A stretch of 56,311 nucleotides of DNA, taken from contig CAYOBW010000013.1 in the NCBI GenBank assembly GCA_964402115.1, positions 1 to 56,311 of the forward strand, in the 5' to 3' direction. Below are positions 1-8,121 of the stretch, piece after piece. This DNA comes from CAYOBW01 sp964402115. Its GTDB lineage: Bacteria; Verrucomicrobiota; Kiritimatiellia; UBA8416; CAYOBW01. Numbering within the stretch: position 1 is the stretch's first letter; every line of letters starts with the position of its first letter. A program made the position numbers and the translations under genes. The notes beneath the pieces were generated by a model. It made no database searches and was not told the origin of the DNA. It saw only the letters and a program-made list of their open reading frames with translations.

Positions 1-2
1 GG

Positions 3-1148
3 GACAGGCCGTTGCCGCCGGATAAATACATGTTCCCGCAGGCCCTCAAGGAAAGCGGCTACCACACGGTTCTTGCTTTTTTTTTTAATGATACGGCGAC
101 CACCGAGAAGGCGTTTGATGTGATCGTGGGCGGCAAGGGCCCCGGCGCCCAGCAGAACTGGGTCCAATTGTTGAAAGATCGCCCGAAAGACAAGCCGTTC
201 TTCTGTTGGTTTGCTTCCTACGATGCACATCGCGAATGGGAGTTCGACGACAAGGCCCCGCTCTACGATCCGGCCAGAATTGTCGTGCCTCCATTCCTCT
301 TCGACGGTGCGAAGACCCGGGAGGATCTTGCCGGTTATTACCACGAGGTCACGCGAAGCGACTTCTACCTCGGAGAGTTGCGCAAAGAGTTGCAGCGACA
401 GGGCGTGGGCGACAACACGTACATCATCTACATGTCGGATAATGGGCGCCCGTTCCCGCGGTGCAAGACCCGTCTTTACGACAGCGGCATCCAAACGCCT
501 TTTGTCGTTCTCGGGCCGAAGGTTGCCAAGGGAACGGAATCCGATTCGCTCGTCAGCGCGATCGACATCGGGCCGACGGTATTGGAACTGGCCGGCGTGA
601 AGCCCGATCCGCGCATTCAGGGCGTGAGCTTTACCGCCGTGTTGCAGGATCCTAAGGCCGTCGTGCGCGATTACGCATTCGCCGAACACAACTGGCACGT
701 CTTCCAGGCCCACGAGCGGATGGTCCGAACGGGCGACTGGCTCTATATCCGCAACGCGTTTCCCGAGCGGTTGAACATGTGCGTCGAAGCGAAGGGTGTT
801 CCGGCAGGCAGTGAGCTGTGGGAACAGTATCGCAAGGGGAATCTCAAGCCGGAGCAGATGGACGTCATGCAGCAGCCGCGCGCCGCGGAGGAGCTGTATA
901 GCGTCGTCACCGATCCTTACCAGTTCAGGAATCTGGCTGCGGACCCGCAACATGCCGCCACGCTCCAGCGTCTTCGCGGTGTTCTCGACATCTGGGCAAA
1001 GCGAACATGCGACGACGTGCCCCAAACGCCCACCCCGGACAGGGCCAAGGGTGGCAAGATCGATCACCAAACGGGTGGAGTGATGCCCGGGATTGCGAGT
1101 GGAGCGCCGCACTGCAATGATCCTGGTCCGATTCTGATCAGGGAATAG
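3..1148 (+). CDS. Sulfatase (S1 family), 5'-truncated and carrying an embedded sequencing adapter
   Basis: This is the C-terminal two-thirds of a formylglycine-type sulfatase; the reading frame is open to the left edge, so the start and the Cys-x-Pro-x-Arg site are missing. Visible family features are FPQALKESGYHTV (the segment before the usual GKWH motif), FFCWFASYDAHREWEF (the substrate/metal His region), IYMSDNGRPFPRCKTRLYD (the second metal site) and a C-terminal LYSVVTDPYQFRNLAADP block. The region where family members carry GKWHxG instead reads FFFNDTATTE, which is the translation of an Illumina P5 oligo at 77-108. The residues around 25-36 of the fragment are therefore artificial and bases 1-76 may not truly be contiguous with the rest. 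The SDNGRP/KTRLYD pattern resembles heparan-N-sulfatase-like S1_8 members, but the substrate is unknown. A second sulfatase follows 46 bp downstream in the same direction. Confidence 0.85.
   Translation, partial: DRPLPPDKYMFPQALKESGYHTVLAFFFNDTATTEKAFDVIVGGKGPGAQQNWVQLLKDRPKDKPFFCWFASYDAHREWEFDDKAPLYDPARIVVPPFLFDGAKTREDLAGYYHEVTRSDFYLGELRKELQRQGVGDNTYIIYMSDNGRPFPRCKTRLYDSGIQTPFVVLGPKVAKGTESDSLVSAIDIGPTVLELAGVKPDPRIQGVSFTAVLQDPKAVVRDYAFAEHNWHVFQAHERMVRTGDWLYIRNAFPERLNMCVEAKGVPAGSELWEQYRKGNLKPEQMDVMQQPRAAEELYSVVTDPYQFRNLAADPQHAATLQRLRGVLDIWAKRTCDDVPQTPTPDRAKGGKIDHQTGGVMPGIASGAPHCNDPGPILIRE
77..108 (+). other. Illumina P5 flow-cell oligo contamination (T10 linker plus P5)
   Basis: Ten T residues at 77-86 are followed at 87-108 by 22 bases that match, from memory, the Illumina P5 grafting oligo (begins AATGATACGG, continues CGACCACCGAGA). 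The match ends at 109, where P5 would continue TCTACAC. The ten-T tract equals the linker on the flow-cell-bound form. This is a sequencing or assembly artefact, not biology. Confidence 0.97.
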
Positions 1149-1194
1149 CAGGGAGAGGTTCACAGTTGCCGGGTTCTTGCCGAGGATCAGGGAC

Positions 1195-2691
1195 ATGACA
1201 ACCACGACCATACTGGCGGCCGTTATGCTGTCGGGATTCATGGCGGCGGCCACCGCGGCCGGCCGACCGGACGTGGCGGCGGAATCCCGGACGCACCCCG
1301 CTGCCCGCAAGGATGAGCGCCCCCACATCCTGCTGGTGATGGCCGACGATCAGGGCTATGGCGACTGCGGCTTCACCGGGCACCCGTTTGTGAAGACGCC
1401 GAATCTCGACGCGATGGCCGGCGCGGGCGTCGTCTTCAACCGCTTCTATGCCGCCGCCCCGGTCTGCTCGCCGACGCGCGCCAGCGTGCTGACCGGCCGC
1501 CACCCGTTCCGCGCCAACGTGCCCAACCACGGGCACTACCTGCGGCCAGACGAGGTGACGCTCGCCGAGGCGCTGAAGGGGGCCGGCTACGTCACCGCCC
1601 ACTTCGGCAAGTGGCACATCGGCTCGGTCCAGCCCGACAGCCTGACCAACCCCGGCGGCGCGGGCTTCGACGAGTGGCTATCCGCGCTCAATTTCTTCGA
1701 CAGCGACCCGTACCTGAGCCGCAACGGGCGCTACGAGCACCCGCAGGGATCGGGCACCGTAATCACGATGGACGAGACGATCCGCTTTCTGGAGCGGCAT
1801 CATGGCGGCGAGAAGCCGATGTTCATCGTAACGTGGTTCCCCGCGCCGCACGATCCGCACGAGGAACTGCCGCGGGGTATCGAGAATGCTGCCACGCTCT
1901 ACGACGACAAGGACCGGGAGAACGCCGGCTACTACCGCGAGATCACCCTGCTTGACCAGCAGGTCGGCCGCCTGCGGAGCTGTCTGCGGCGGCTCGGGAT
2001 TGCGGAGAACACGCTCGTGTTCTACTGCAGCGACAACGGCGGGCTGGTCGTCGCATCCTCGGGCGGCCGTGACTGCAAGGGCAGCATTTACGAGGGCGGC
2101 CTGCGGGTGCCCGCCATCCTCGAATGGCCGGCCCGTTTCCAACCCGGGACGATCGACACGCCGGCCTTCACCTCCGACCTCTACCCAACCCTCCTGGCGT
2201 TCGCCGGCGCCAAGGTGGAGAACCAGCCGCCGCTCGACGGCGTTGACCTGTCCAAGGCACTTATCGGCGCGCGGCAGCCGCGCCCGCCGATGGGGTTCTG
2301 GCATGGCCATACCGACGGCGAGTCGACCTGGAGCGACCGGATCATCCGCGCCCTGATGGAGGCGCAGCAGGCGGGGAAGCCGGACCCGTATCCGGAGCGC
2401 CTGCTCGAGAACGTCCGGCAGTTCCCGCGGTTCGGCGCGGACGCGCTGCGCGGCCACGCCGCCTGGAATGACTGGCCGTGGAAGCTGCACCGGATCCAGA
2501 AGGGTGCAGGGGCGCCGACGATCGAGCTCTACAACCTTGCCGAAGACCCGATGGAGACCCGGAACCTGGCGCCGGGGCAATCGCAGCGGGTCGCCACTAT
2601 GAGGGCGGCCCTCGAACGCTGGCAGCGCTCGGTGCTGGATAGCTGGGCCGGGAAGGACTACAGCCACCAATCGGCACCCATGTCGCAATGA
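1195..2691 (+). CDS. Exported sulfatase (S1 family, Cys-type)
   Basis: The product is a 498-residue arylsulfatase-type enzyme that would hydrolyse sulfate esters of a polysaccharide outside the cytoplasm. An N-terminal signal peptide (MTTTTILAAVMLSGFMAAA) precedes the catalytic domain. The metal-binding LLVMADDQGYGD is near residue 50, and the formylglycine site CSPTR has its Cys at residue 91. It is followed by TAHFGKWHIG, the PAPHDPHEE His motif, VFYCSDNGG and a C-terminal ELYNLAEDPMETRNLA block. I chose ATG 1195 over the in-frame TTG at 1177 because GAGG at 1182-1185 is correctly spaced and the signal peptide then begins normally. It lies 46 bp after another sulfatase, and its stop overlaps the next start as ATGA (2688-2691), so the three genes are probably one operon. 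Substrate specificity cannot be read from the sequence. No sulfatase-maturing enzyme is present in the window. Confidence 0.93.
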   Translation: MTTTTILAAVMLSGFMAAATAAGRPDVAAESRTHPAARKDERPHILLVMADDQGYGDCGFTGHPFVKTPNLDAMAGAGVVFNRFYAAAPVCSPTRASVLTGRHPFRANVPNHGHYLRPDEVTLAEALKGAGYVTAHFGKWHIGSVQPDSLTNPGGAGFDEWLSALNFFDSDPYLSRNGRYEHPQGSGTVITMDETIRFLERHHGGEKPMFIVTWFPAPHDPHEELPRGIENAATLYDDKDRENAGYYREITLLDQQVGRLRSCLRRLGIAENTLVFYCSDNGGLVVASSGGRDCKGSIYEGGLRVPAILEWPARFQPGTIDTPAFTSDLYPTLLAFAGAKVENQPPLDGVDLSKALIGARQPRPPMGFWHGHTDGESTWSDRIIRALMEAQQAGKPDPYPERLLENVRQFPRFGADALRGHAAWNDWPWKLHRIQKGAGAPTIELYNLAEDPMETRNLAPGQSQRVATMRAALERWQRSVLDSWAGKDYSHQSAPMSQ

Positions 2692-5316
2692 GTAACAACC
2701 ACCGATTCGCCACGCTCACGTTCGCCGGTATGTGCTGCCTGTCGGCGGCAGCGGCCGCCTTCGCCGCCGCCCCCGAATCGGTCGATCACCGCGACCTGCC
2801 GATCGAGCAAGTCTTCGAGGCCTTCCACTCGCCGCCCGCCGCGGCGCGGCCGTTCGTCCGCTGGTGGTGGAACAACAACCAGGTGGAAGAGCAGGAGATC
2901 CTGCGCGAACTTGACGTGCTCAAGGCTGCGGGTGTGGGCGGCGTCGAGATCAATCCCATAGCCGGCAGGGAGGGTCCCAGCGGGTCGAAAGCCAGGGTGT
3001 TGACCTGGCGCAGCCCGGAATGGGACCGCATGCTTCATGTCGCGTGCAAAGGGGCGCGCGAGCGCGGCATGATCGTCGATCTCATTGCCGGATCCGGCTG
3101 GCCCTTCGGCGGCGAGTTCCTCAAGCCGGAGGAGCAGATTATGCGGCTGTCCGTCAACACCACCACGGTCGACGGTGGGCGCCGGCTGCGCCTGCCGCTC
3201 GCCGACCTGGCCGGTCCGCTGGACGGGGAACTCCGCTTCGTAAAGGTGTATCCGGCGAAGCTTTCCTCGCTCGACGAGGTCCAGGACGTGACCGGCTCGG
3301 TCGGGAACGACCGGGTACTCGAGATCGAGCTGGAGAAGGGTGCGCACATGGTGGCCTGCGGACTCCTCGAACGCGGCTTCTGCGAGGTCACCTTCGGCGT
3401 TCCCGGCGCGGCCGGGCCGACGATGGACCACATGCAGAAGCGCGTCACCCGCGCCTACCTCGACCGTCTGCGCGGTGTGGAGGAGTCGTGGGGCGAGCCG
3501 CTTTCCAATCATGTGCGGGCGGTCTTCTGCGACAGCATCGAGACCATGGGCGCCAACTGGACTCGGGAGATGGCCGAGTCGTTTCAGCAAGACAAGGGCT
3601 ACGATATCCGGCCCTGGCTGCCCTTCGTGATCGGCCCGGAGGACGGGGCGCTCGCGTCCGCGCCCGAATTCCGTGATCGCGTGCGGCGCGCCCGCTACGA
3701 CTGGAATGCACACGTCGTATCCGTTTTCCTCAACAACTTCACCGCGGAGTACACCGCGTTCTGCCACGACCACGGCCTGCTCAGCCGTTATCAGGCCTAC
3801 GGCCTGCCATACCTGATGGGTATGGCCGAGGGATACATGATCCCCGACATCCCGGAGAGTAACAACTGGCTCTATTCGCAGGGGATCATCGACCCGATGA
3901 ACCCCGGGCGCTTCACCTGGAACCAGAAGCACGGCTACATGATCTGGACGAAGTATGCCGCGGCCGGCGGGCGCCTGCGCGGCAGGAAGGTCATCTCCAG
4001 CGAGGCGATGACCAACACCTCCAAGGTCTTCCACACTACGCTCGGAACGATCAAGCAGGCCGACGATATGAATTTCGTGGCCGGCATCACCCACTCGGTC
4101 CTTCACGGCTACAATTACGTGCCGCCAGACGTCCCGTTTCCCGGCTGGATCCGCTTTGGCACTTTCTTCAGCGAGCNNNNNNNNNNNNNNNNNNNNNNNN
4201 NNNNNNNNNNNNNNNNNNNNNNNNNNNNNNNNNNNNNNNNNNNNNNNNNNNNNNNNNNNNNNNNNNNNNNNNNNNNGCCTGCTGCGGATCGGTCCGATGG
4301 CCTACCGGATGCTGATCGTCGCCGACGCGAAGTCGCTTCAGCCGGCGACCGCGGAAACGATCCGCGATTACGCCCGAGGTGGCGGCAAGGTGGTTTTCGT
4401 CAGCCGGACCCCGGATCGCGCGCCCGGCCTGCGCGATGCCGCGGCCGGCGACGTGCGCGTGAAAGCCGCAAGTGCCGCGGCCGTTGCGGCCGGCGCCATC
4501 GTCCTGCCCGGCCCGCCGGAGGGCGGCGCCATCGGCGAACTGCGCACCTGGACGGGCGGGATGCTCGACCGGGTCCGCTTCGCGCCCACGTTGTCGGTCG
4601 CTTCACCGCGTGACGGCCTCTACTCGCTCCACCACCGGGCCCCGGACGCCGAACTGCTGTTCTTCGCCAACAGCTACCGCCGGGAATCGTCGCGAAGTCG
4701 CGTCATGTTCGCGCTCGGCGACTCCGGTCTCTGGCGCTGGGATCCGGAAACAGGCGCGCGCAGCCCCTATGGTCTACCGTGGGACGCCGACGGTTTTGAG
4801 ATCGATCTGCGCCCGCTCGAGTCGGTCCTGCTCGTGACCGGGCCGAAGGGGAATCCCGCGCCCCGGAACCAGCGGTCGGGCGGTCGCTCCGAGTCGTTCG
4901 TCATCGAAACGTCGTGGCGCGTGACCTTCCTGCCGGCGCCATCGGGCGAGTCCTTCACGTGCACGATGCCAGCGCTCGCCGACTTCACCGCCAGCGAGGA
5001 TCAGCGGCTCCGCAGGTTTTCCGGCACCGCCGTCTACCGTACGTCCTTTCGCCTGTCCGAGACGCCCTACACCCGCCTCGACCTCGGCTGGGACAACGAC
5101 TTCATCTGCGAAGTCGAGCTCAACGGCCGCAAACTGGGCGTCAACTGGTATGGGGCGCGGCTCTTCGACCTGCGGGACGTCCTGCGCAAAGGCGAGAACG
5201 AGCTGACCATCCGCTACACCACCACCCTTTGGAACGCGCTGGGCAGAAACCCGCCGCAGCCGTCGGGACTCACCGGGCCTGTGAGACTTCGGGTGATTGA
5301 GGACGGGGGCTTTTGA
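2688..5316 (+). CDS. GH106-like alpha-L-rhamnosidase, interrupted by a 100-N assembly gap
   Basis: This is a large exported hydrolase, likely releasing terminal alpha-L-rhamnose. A signal peptide covers about residues 1-27. The GH106-like N-terminal signature follows: RPFVRWWWNNNQVEEQEI, then ELDVLKAAGVGGVEINPI, and SGWPFGGEFLKPEEQ. A (beta/alpha)8 region follows with the acidic segment FCDSIETMGANW. After the gap come a flavodoxin/amidotransferase-like segment (LLRIGPMAYRMLIVADAK) and a C-terminal GH2-type sugar-binding sandwich (LDLGWDNDFICEVELNGR). About 496 residues are present before the gap and 346 after. The two halves lie in different frames relative to the 100 Ns, so the gap size is a placeholder and real sequence is missing; GH106 enzymes are often around 1000-1100 residues. 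The start overlaps the sulfatase stop as ATGA. The family call rests on remembered motifs. Confidence 0.8.
4177..4276. other. Scaffold gap (100 N)
   Basis: Exactly 100 undetermined bases lie within the GH106-like gene. The upstream coding frame and the downstream coding frame do not match across 100 bases, so the true gap length is different. Confidence 0.99.
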
Positions 5317-5328
5317 CGGCAAACCGGA

Positions 5329-7275
5329 TCACTTCCCGAACAGGCTGGCGCGCAGGTCGCGGACGAGATCCGGCGCGAAGGCGAAGAGGATGATGGCGAC
5401 GGCCATCAGGGCTTCGCCGGCGATCAGGCCCGAGGCGGCCGGGATGCAGTAGCGCGAGCCGCGTTCCCCGTCCTTCCTTGTCCAGAGCCATGCGGCCAAG
5501 GCGCCGACGAACATCGAGACGCAGTTGCTGGCGGGCACCACGCCGCCGATGCCCATCGCCATCGCGGAGGGCACGAGATGGCGGCGATGCGCGGGCGTGA
5601 AGTGCGCAATCAGGGTCAGGGCGATCCCCGCCACGACGGCGATCCCCATGGCCCAGAGGGTGCTGGCGGGGAGCGAACCGATGCCGGCGGAAAGGAGCCG
5701 CGCGACCCCCTCCCAGACGCGGGCCGCGGGGGCCGGGAGCTTGGCGCTGCCGAGGACATCGGACCGGGCGAGGACCTGGTAGATCGGAACGCAGCAGAGC
5801 ATGCCAACCACCGATCCGAACAGCTGCGAGATCGTCTGCTGGCGGGGGTTTCCACCGAGCAGGTAGCCCGACTTGAGGTCGGTGAGGAGGTCGGCGGTGT
5901 GGGTCGAGGCCCCGGCGGTGACCGAGGCGGCCATCAGGTTGGTGATGACATTGCCGGGGGCGACCGCGCCGAAGATGAGCTGGGTGATCTTGCCCATCGG
6001 GCCGACTGGCGTGATGTCCGTCTCCCCCGTCGCACGGGCCGCTACCACCGAGAGGATGAACGTGACGGCCACCGCGATGGCGCCCATCCACCAGGCGATT
6101 CCGAAGAAGACCCGGCCGAGAATAACCGCGAGGGCGCCGAAGACCAGCACCCCGGCTCCGAACCACCTGCCCGGGACCTCGATGTGGGCCAGCGGGTCCT
6201 TGCGCGGTTCGGCGCGACCGAGGATCGTTGCAAGCCCCTGCATCGCCCGCACGATGGTGCGCCACTGGAGGGCGAAAGAGGTCAGGCCGGAGGCGACCAT
6301 GAGCATGGTGGCCGGCCAGAGAGTCCAGCGCGTGATGGCCCGGAAGTCGAGGGAGGCGATGGCCCCGGCATGGAACATGACGGGCGCCAGGATGGCGAAG
6401 AAGGCGACCGACCCGATCAGGAGCGAGGTCGCTATGCGAATGCCCATAATGGGCCCCGCGGCATACAGCAGGAAAGAGCAGTCGACTCCCCAGGTCAGCT
6501 CCCGGTGAAGCCGCGCGGCGGTCGCTCCCGGAAGCAGCGGCAATCCGTCGGGGATGATGAAACGGCTGAGCTTCGCCTGCAGCACCAAGTCGCCGAGTTT
6601 CTCCCCGGCCCAGGTCGCGAGCCGCGGCAAACCGTCTCGCCACAGGGCGAAGAGGCCGGCGACAAGGGCCGCTCCGAAGAGCGCGCGGGCCTTCCTCATC
6701 GCCTCCAGTCCGGAACCGTGCAGGCTGCGCAACGTTTCGGCGGTGGCGATCCCGGTCGGGAAGGGGAGTTGCTCGTTGTTGATCAGCTGCCGCTTGAGCG
6801 GAATGGCCATCAGGATGCCGAGCACCGCGATGACCCACATCCACGGCATGAGCTGCCACCACGCAAAGTGCCGGCCGGTGATGAAGAAGTAGGCCGGGAT
6901 GGCGGAGACCAGGCCGGCGGAGTTCATGTACCCTGCCGCGCTGGCCGCGCTGGACATGGTGTAGTTCTCGAGGATCGTGAACGGCTTGCGGCGGATGCTC
7001 GGAATCAGCCCGCCGAGGGCCCGGAAGACGGCGTAGGCGATGATGCACGACATGATCGTCGTGGCGACGCCCCAGCTCGTCTTGAGCGAGACGTAGAGGT
7101 TGATGATCGACATGACCCCGCCGATGAGCATCCCGGTGACGACGGCCCGCAGCGTGAGCTGGGGCATGGTATCCCCCCGGTAATCCTCGCGCAGCCACCG
7201 CAGCGCCTCGCGGTCCTCGGGGCTTAGAGCCGGGTTGTCGTTATCGCTGAGATCGGTGTTGCGTCCAGTGCTCAT
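5329..7275 (-). CDS. OPT-family transporter
   Basis: This is a 648-residue polytopic inner-membrane protein of the oligopeptide transporter (OPT) superfamily, probably a proton-coupled importer of peptides or a related solute. About a dozen or more hydrophobic segments are visible. Family-typical segments include VSLKTSWGVATTIMS in the first helices, ATGETDITPVGPMGKITQL, and TADLLTDLKSGYLLGGNPRQQ in the second half. I place the start at ATG 7273-7275 (MSTGRNTDLSDNDN); the frame stays open upstream, but that stretch is not hydrophobic and looks non-coding. No clear Shine-Dalgarno sequence precedes it. The gene is convergent with the GH106-like gene, with only 12 bp between stops, and is not part of the neighbouring operons. 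Its substrate is unknown. The prokaryotic OPT branch is often annotated as peptide or siderophore uptake. Confidence 0.9.
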   Translation of the reverse strand: MSTGRNTDLSDNDNPALSPEDREALRWLREDYRGDTMPQLTLRAVVTGMLIGGVMSIINLYVSLKTSWGVATTIMSCIIAYAVFRALGGLIPSIRRKPFTILENYTMSSAASAAGYMNSAGLVSAIPAYFFITGRHFAWWQLMPWMWVIAVLGILMAIPLKRQLINNEQLPFPTGIATAETLRSLHGSGLEAMRKARALFGAALVAGLFALWRDGLPRLATWAGEKLGDLVLQAKLSRFIIPDGLPLLPGATAARLHRELTWGVDCSFLLYAAGPIMGIRIATSLLIGSVAFFAILAPVMFHAGAIASLDFRAITRWTLWPATMLMVASGLTSFALQWRTIVRAMQGLATILGRAEPRKDPLAHIEVPGRWFGAGVLVFGALAVILGRVFFGIAWWMGAIAVAVTFILSVVAARATGETDITPVGPMGKITQLIFGAVAPGNVITNLMAASVTAGASTHTADLLTDLKSGYLLGGNPRQQTISQLFGSVVGMLCCVPIYQVLARSDVLGSAKLPAPAARVWEGVARLLSAGIGSLPASTLWAMGIAVVAGIALTLIAHFTPAHRRHLVPSAMAMGIGGVVPASNCVSMFVGALAAWLWTRKDGERGSRYCIPAASGLIAGEALMAVAIILFAFAPDLVRDLRASLFGK

Positions 7276-7414
7276 GTGCCAATAAGGAATTGCGTTCCCC
7301 GAGTATCGGTGGCTGCCTCGGTTCCGCCGCCCTCCACCCTGCTTTCTGGTCGCAGAGTACGAGAAGTCCCGCCTAGGGGTCAAGTTCTCGGGAAGTGCGT
7401 CTAACCCGTTCGGG

Positions 7415-7473
7415 CGCCAGAGAACGCTGTCGCCAGAGAACGCTTGACGCCGGCCTTCGGGCGGGGCGATAGT
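7415..7473 (+). promoter_or_regulatory. Sigma70-like promoter behind a 16-bp tandem repeat
   Basis: Two copies of CGCCAGAGAACGCT start at 7415 and 7431 (16-bp period, 14 of 16 positions identical). A TTGACG -35 (7444-7449), an 18-bp spacer and a GATAGT -10 (7468-7473) follow, placing the likely transcript start about 20 bp before ATG 7499. The tandem repeat abutting the -35 could be an operator for autoregulation by the MNT/HEPN pair, which is inference. Confidence 0.45.
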
Positions 7474-7498
7474 CGCAAGCGGCGGAAGGAGAAGCGCG

Positions 7499-7894
7499 AT
7501 GGTCTCGCCCCACGACAATCTGGCGGAGGTCGTAGCCCGACACGACGGGATCCAACTGGCCATCCTGTTTGGGTCGAGGGCCGCTGGCACATCCGGGGCT
7601 TCCAGCGATCTCGATCTGGCCGTTGCGGGTGAACAGCCTCTGACGGCCCGGGAGAAGATGGCACTGATTGACGATCTGGCCGGGGTGTTTGGCTGTCCTG
7701 TGGATCTCGTGGACCTGCAGGTCGTGGCCGGTCCCATCCTGCAGCAGGCGCTGTCCACAGGTGTGGTTCTGTTGAACAAACGACCGGCGCTTTACGCCCG
7801 GGTGATGCTTCGGATGTGGTACAATCAGGCGGACATGATGCCGAACTACCGGATGATGCTGCGGAAGCGCGTGGAGGCCTTCACCCATGGATGA
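7499..7894 (+). CDS. MNT-type minimal nucleotidyltransferase (MntA-like antitoxin)
   Basis: This 131-residue protein carries the minimal nucleotidyltransferase signature: G25-S26, then D37-x-D39 in FGSRAAGTSGASSDLDLAV. In MNT/HEPN toxin-antitoxin modules such proteins AMPylate or otherwise neutralise a HEPN (HepT) RNase toxin. AAGGAG at 7486-7491 sits 7 bp before ATG 7499, so the start is well supported. The C-terminal part (ALYARVMLRMWYNQADMM) matches the usual tail of this family. A putative HepT start overlaps the stop, as expected for the pair, but the toxin frame is broken (see 7887-8008). The gene may thus be an orphan antitoxin. It sits between the OPT transporter and the sulfatase operon and appears unrelated to sugar metabolism. 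Confidence 0.85.
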   Translation: MVSPHDNLAEVVARHDGIQLAILFGSRAAGTSGASSDLDLAVAGEQPLTAREKMALIDDLAGVFGCPVDLVDLQVVAGPILQQALSTGVVLLNKRPALYARVMLRMWYNQADMMPNYRMMLRKRVEAFTHG

Positions 7895-8008
7895 AGCGCC
7901 AGAGACTGGGCCATTGTCTTCTCGGTGATTACCGAAAGGCTGAACGATTTTTCAGACTTCGCCCGCTGCGTGGCGCAGAACCCAGCTACCGCACGGGAGA
8001 ACGGCTGA
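7887..8008 (+). pseudogene. Decayed HepT/HEPN toxin remnant
   Basis: An ATG at 7887 overlaps the end of the MNT gene, as a HepT partner normally would, but its frame stops after 13 codons (MDEAPETGPLSSR). In another frame, from about 7895 to the TGA at 8006-8008, the peptide FSVITERLNDFSDFARCVAQ resembles the C-terminal helix of HepT/DUF86 toxins (typically ILxxRLDDFxxFAR). The central HEPN core with its RxxxxH motif is absent. The simplest reading is an internal deletion that fused the first few codons to the C-terminal tail out of frame. The similarity is short and judged by eye. Confidence 0.5.
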
Positions 8009-8121
8009 CGGTGTCGGCGGGGTTTGAACGGGACGCCTGAGCCAATGCAGTAAACGAACATGCCGTCAGGTCGGGACAGGGAAGTTGTCTGCTGACGCGG
8101 CTTTCAGTGAGAGGATGTGAC

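Noticed and set aside
77..86. Ten-T tract as a possible terminator or slippage site
   Set aside because: It is directly followed by P5 and matches the flow-cell oligo linker, so it is artefact.
5187..5197. Extra TGCGCAAA copies (also near 379)
   Set aside because: Single half-sites within coding sequence, without a 22-bp partner or GGGTAG block.
5578..7227. 549-codon open frame on the plus strand opposite the OPT transporter
   Set aside because: Composition is a GC-rich antisense shadow (R/G/D/H-rich, no domain); the minus-strand protein has clear membrane segments and family motifs.
8009..8045. tRNA-like T-arm (GGTTTGAACGGGACGCC)
   Set aside because: No matching acceptor, D or anticodon stems upstream and no GTTCGA consensus.
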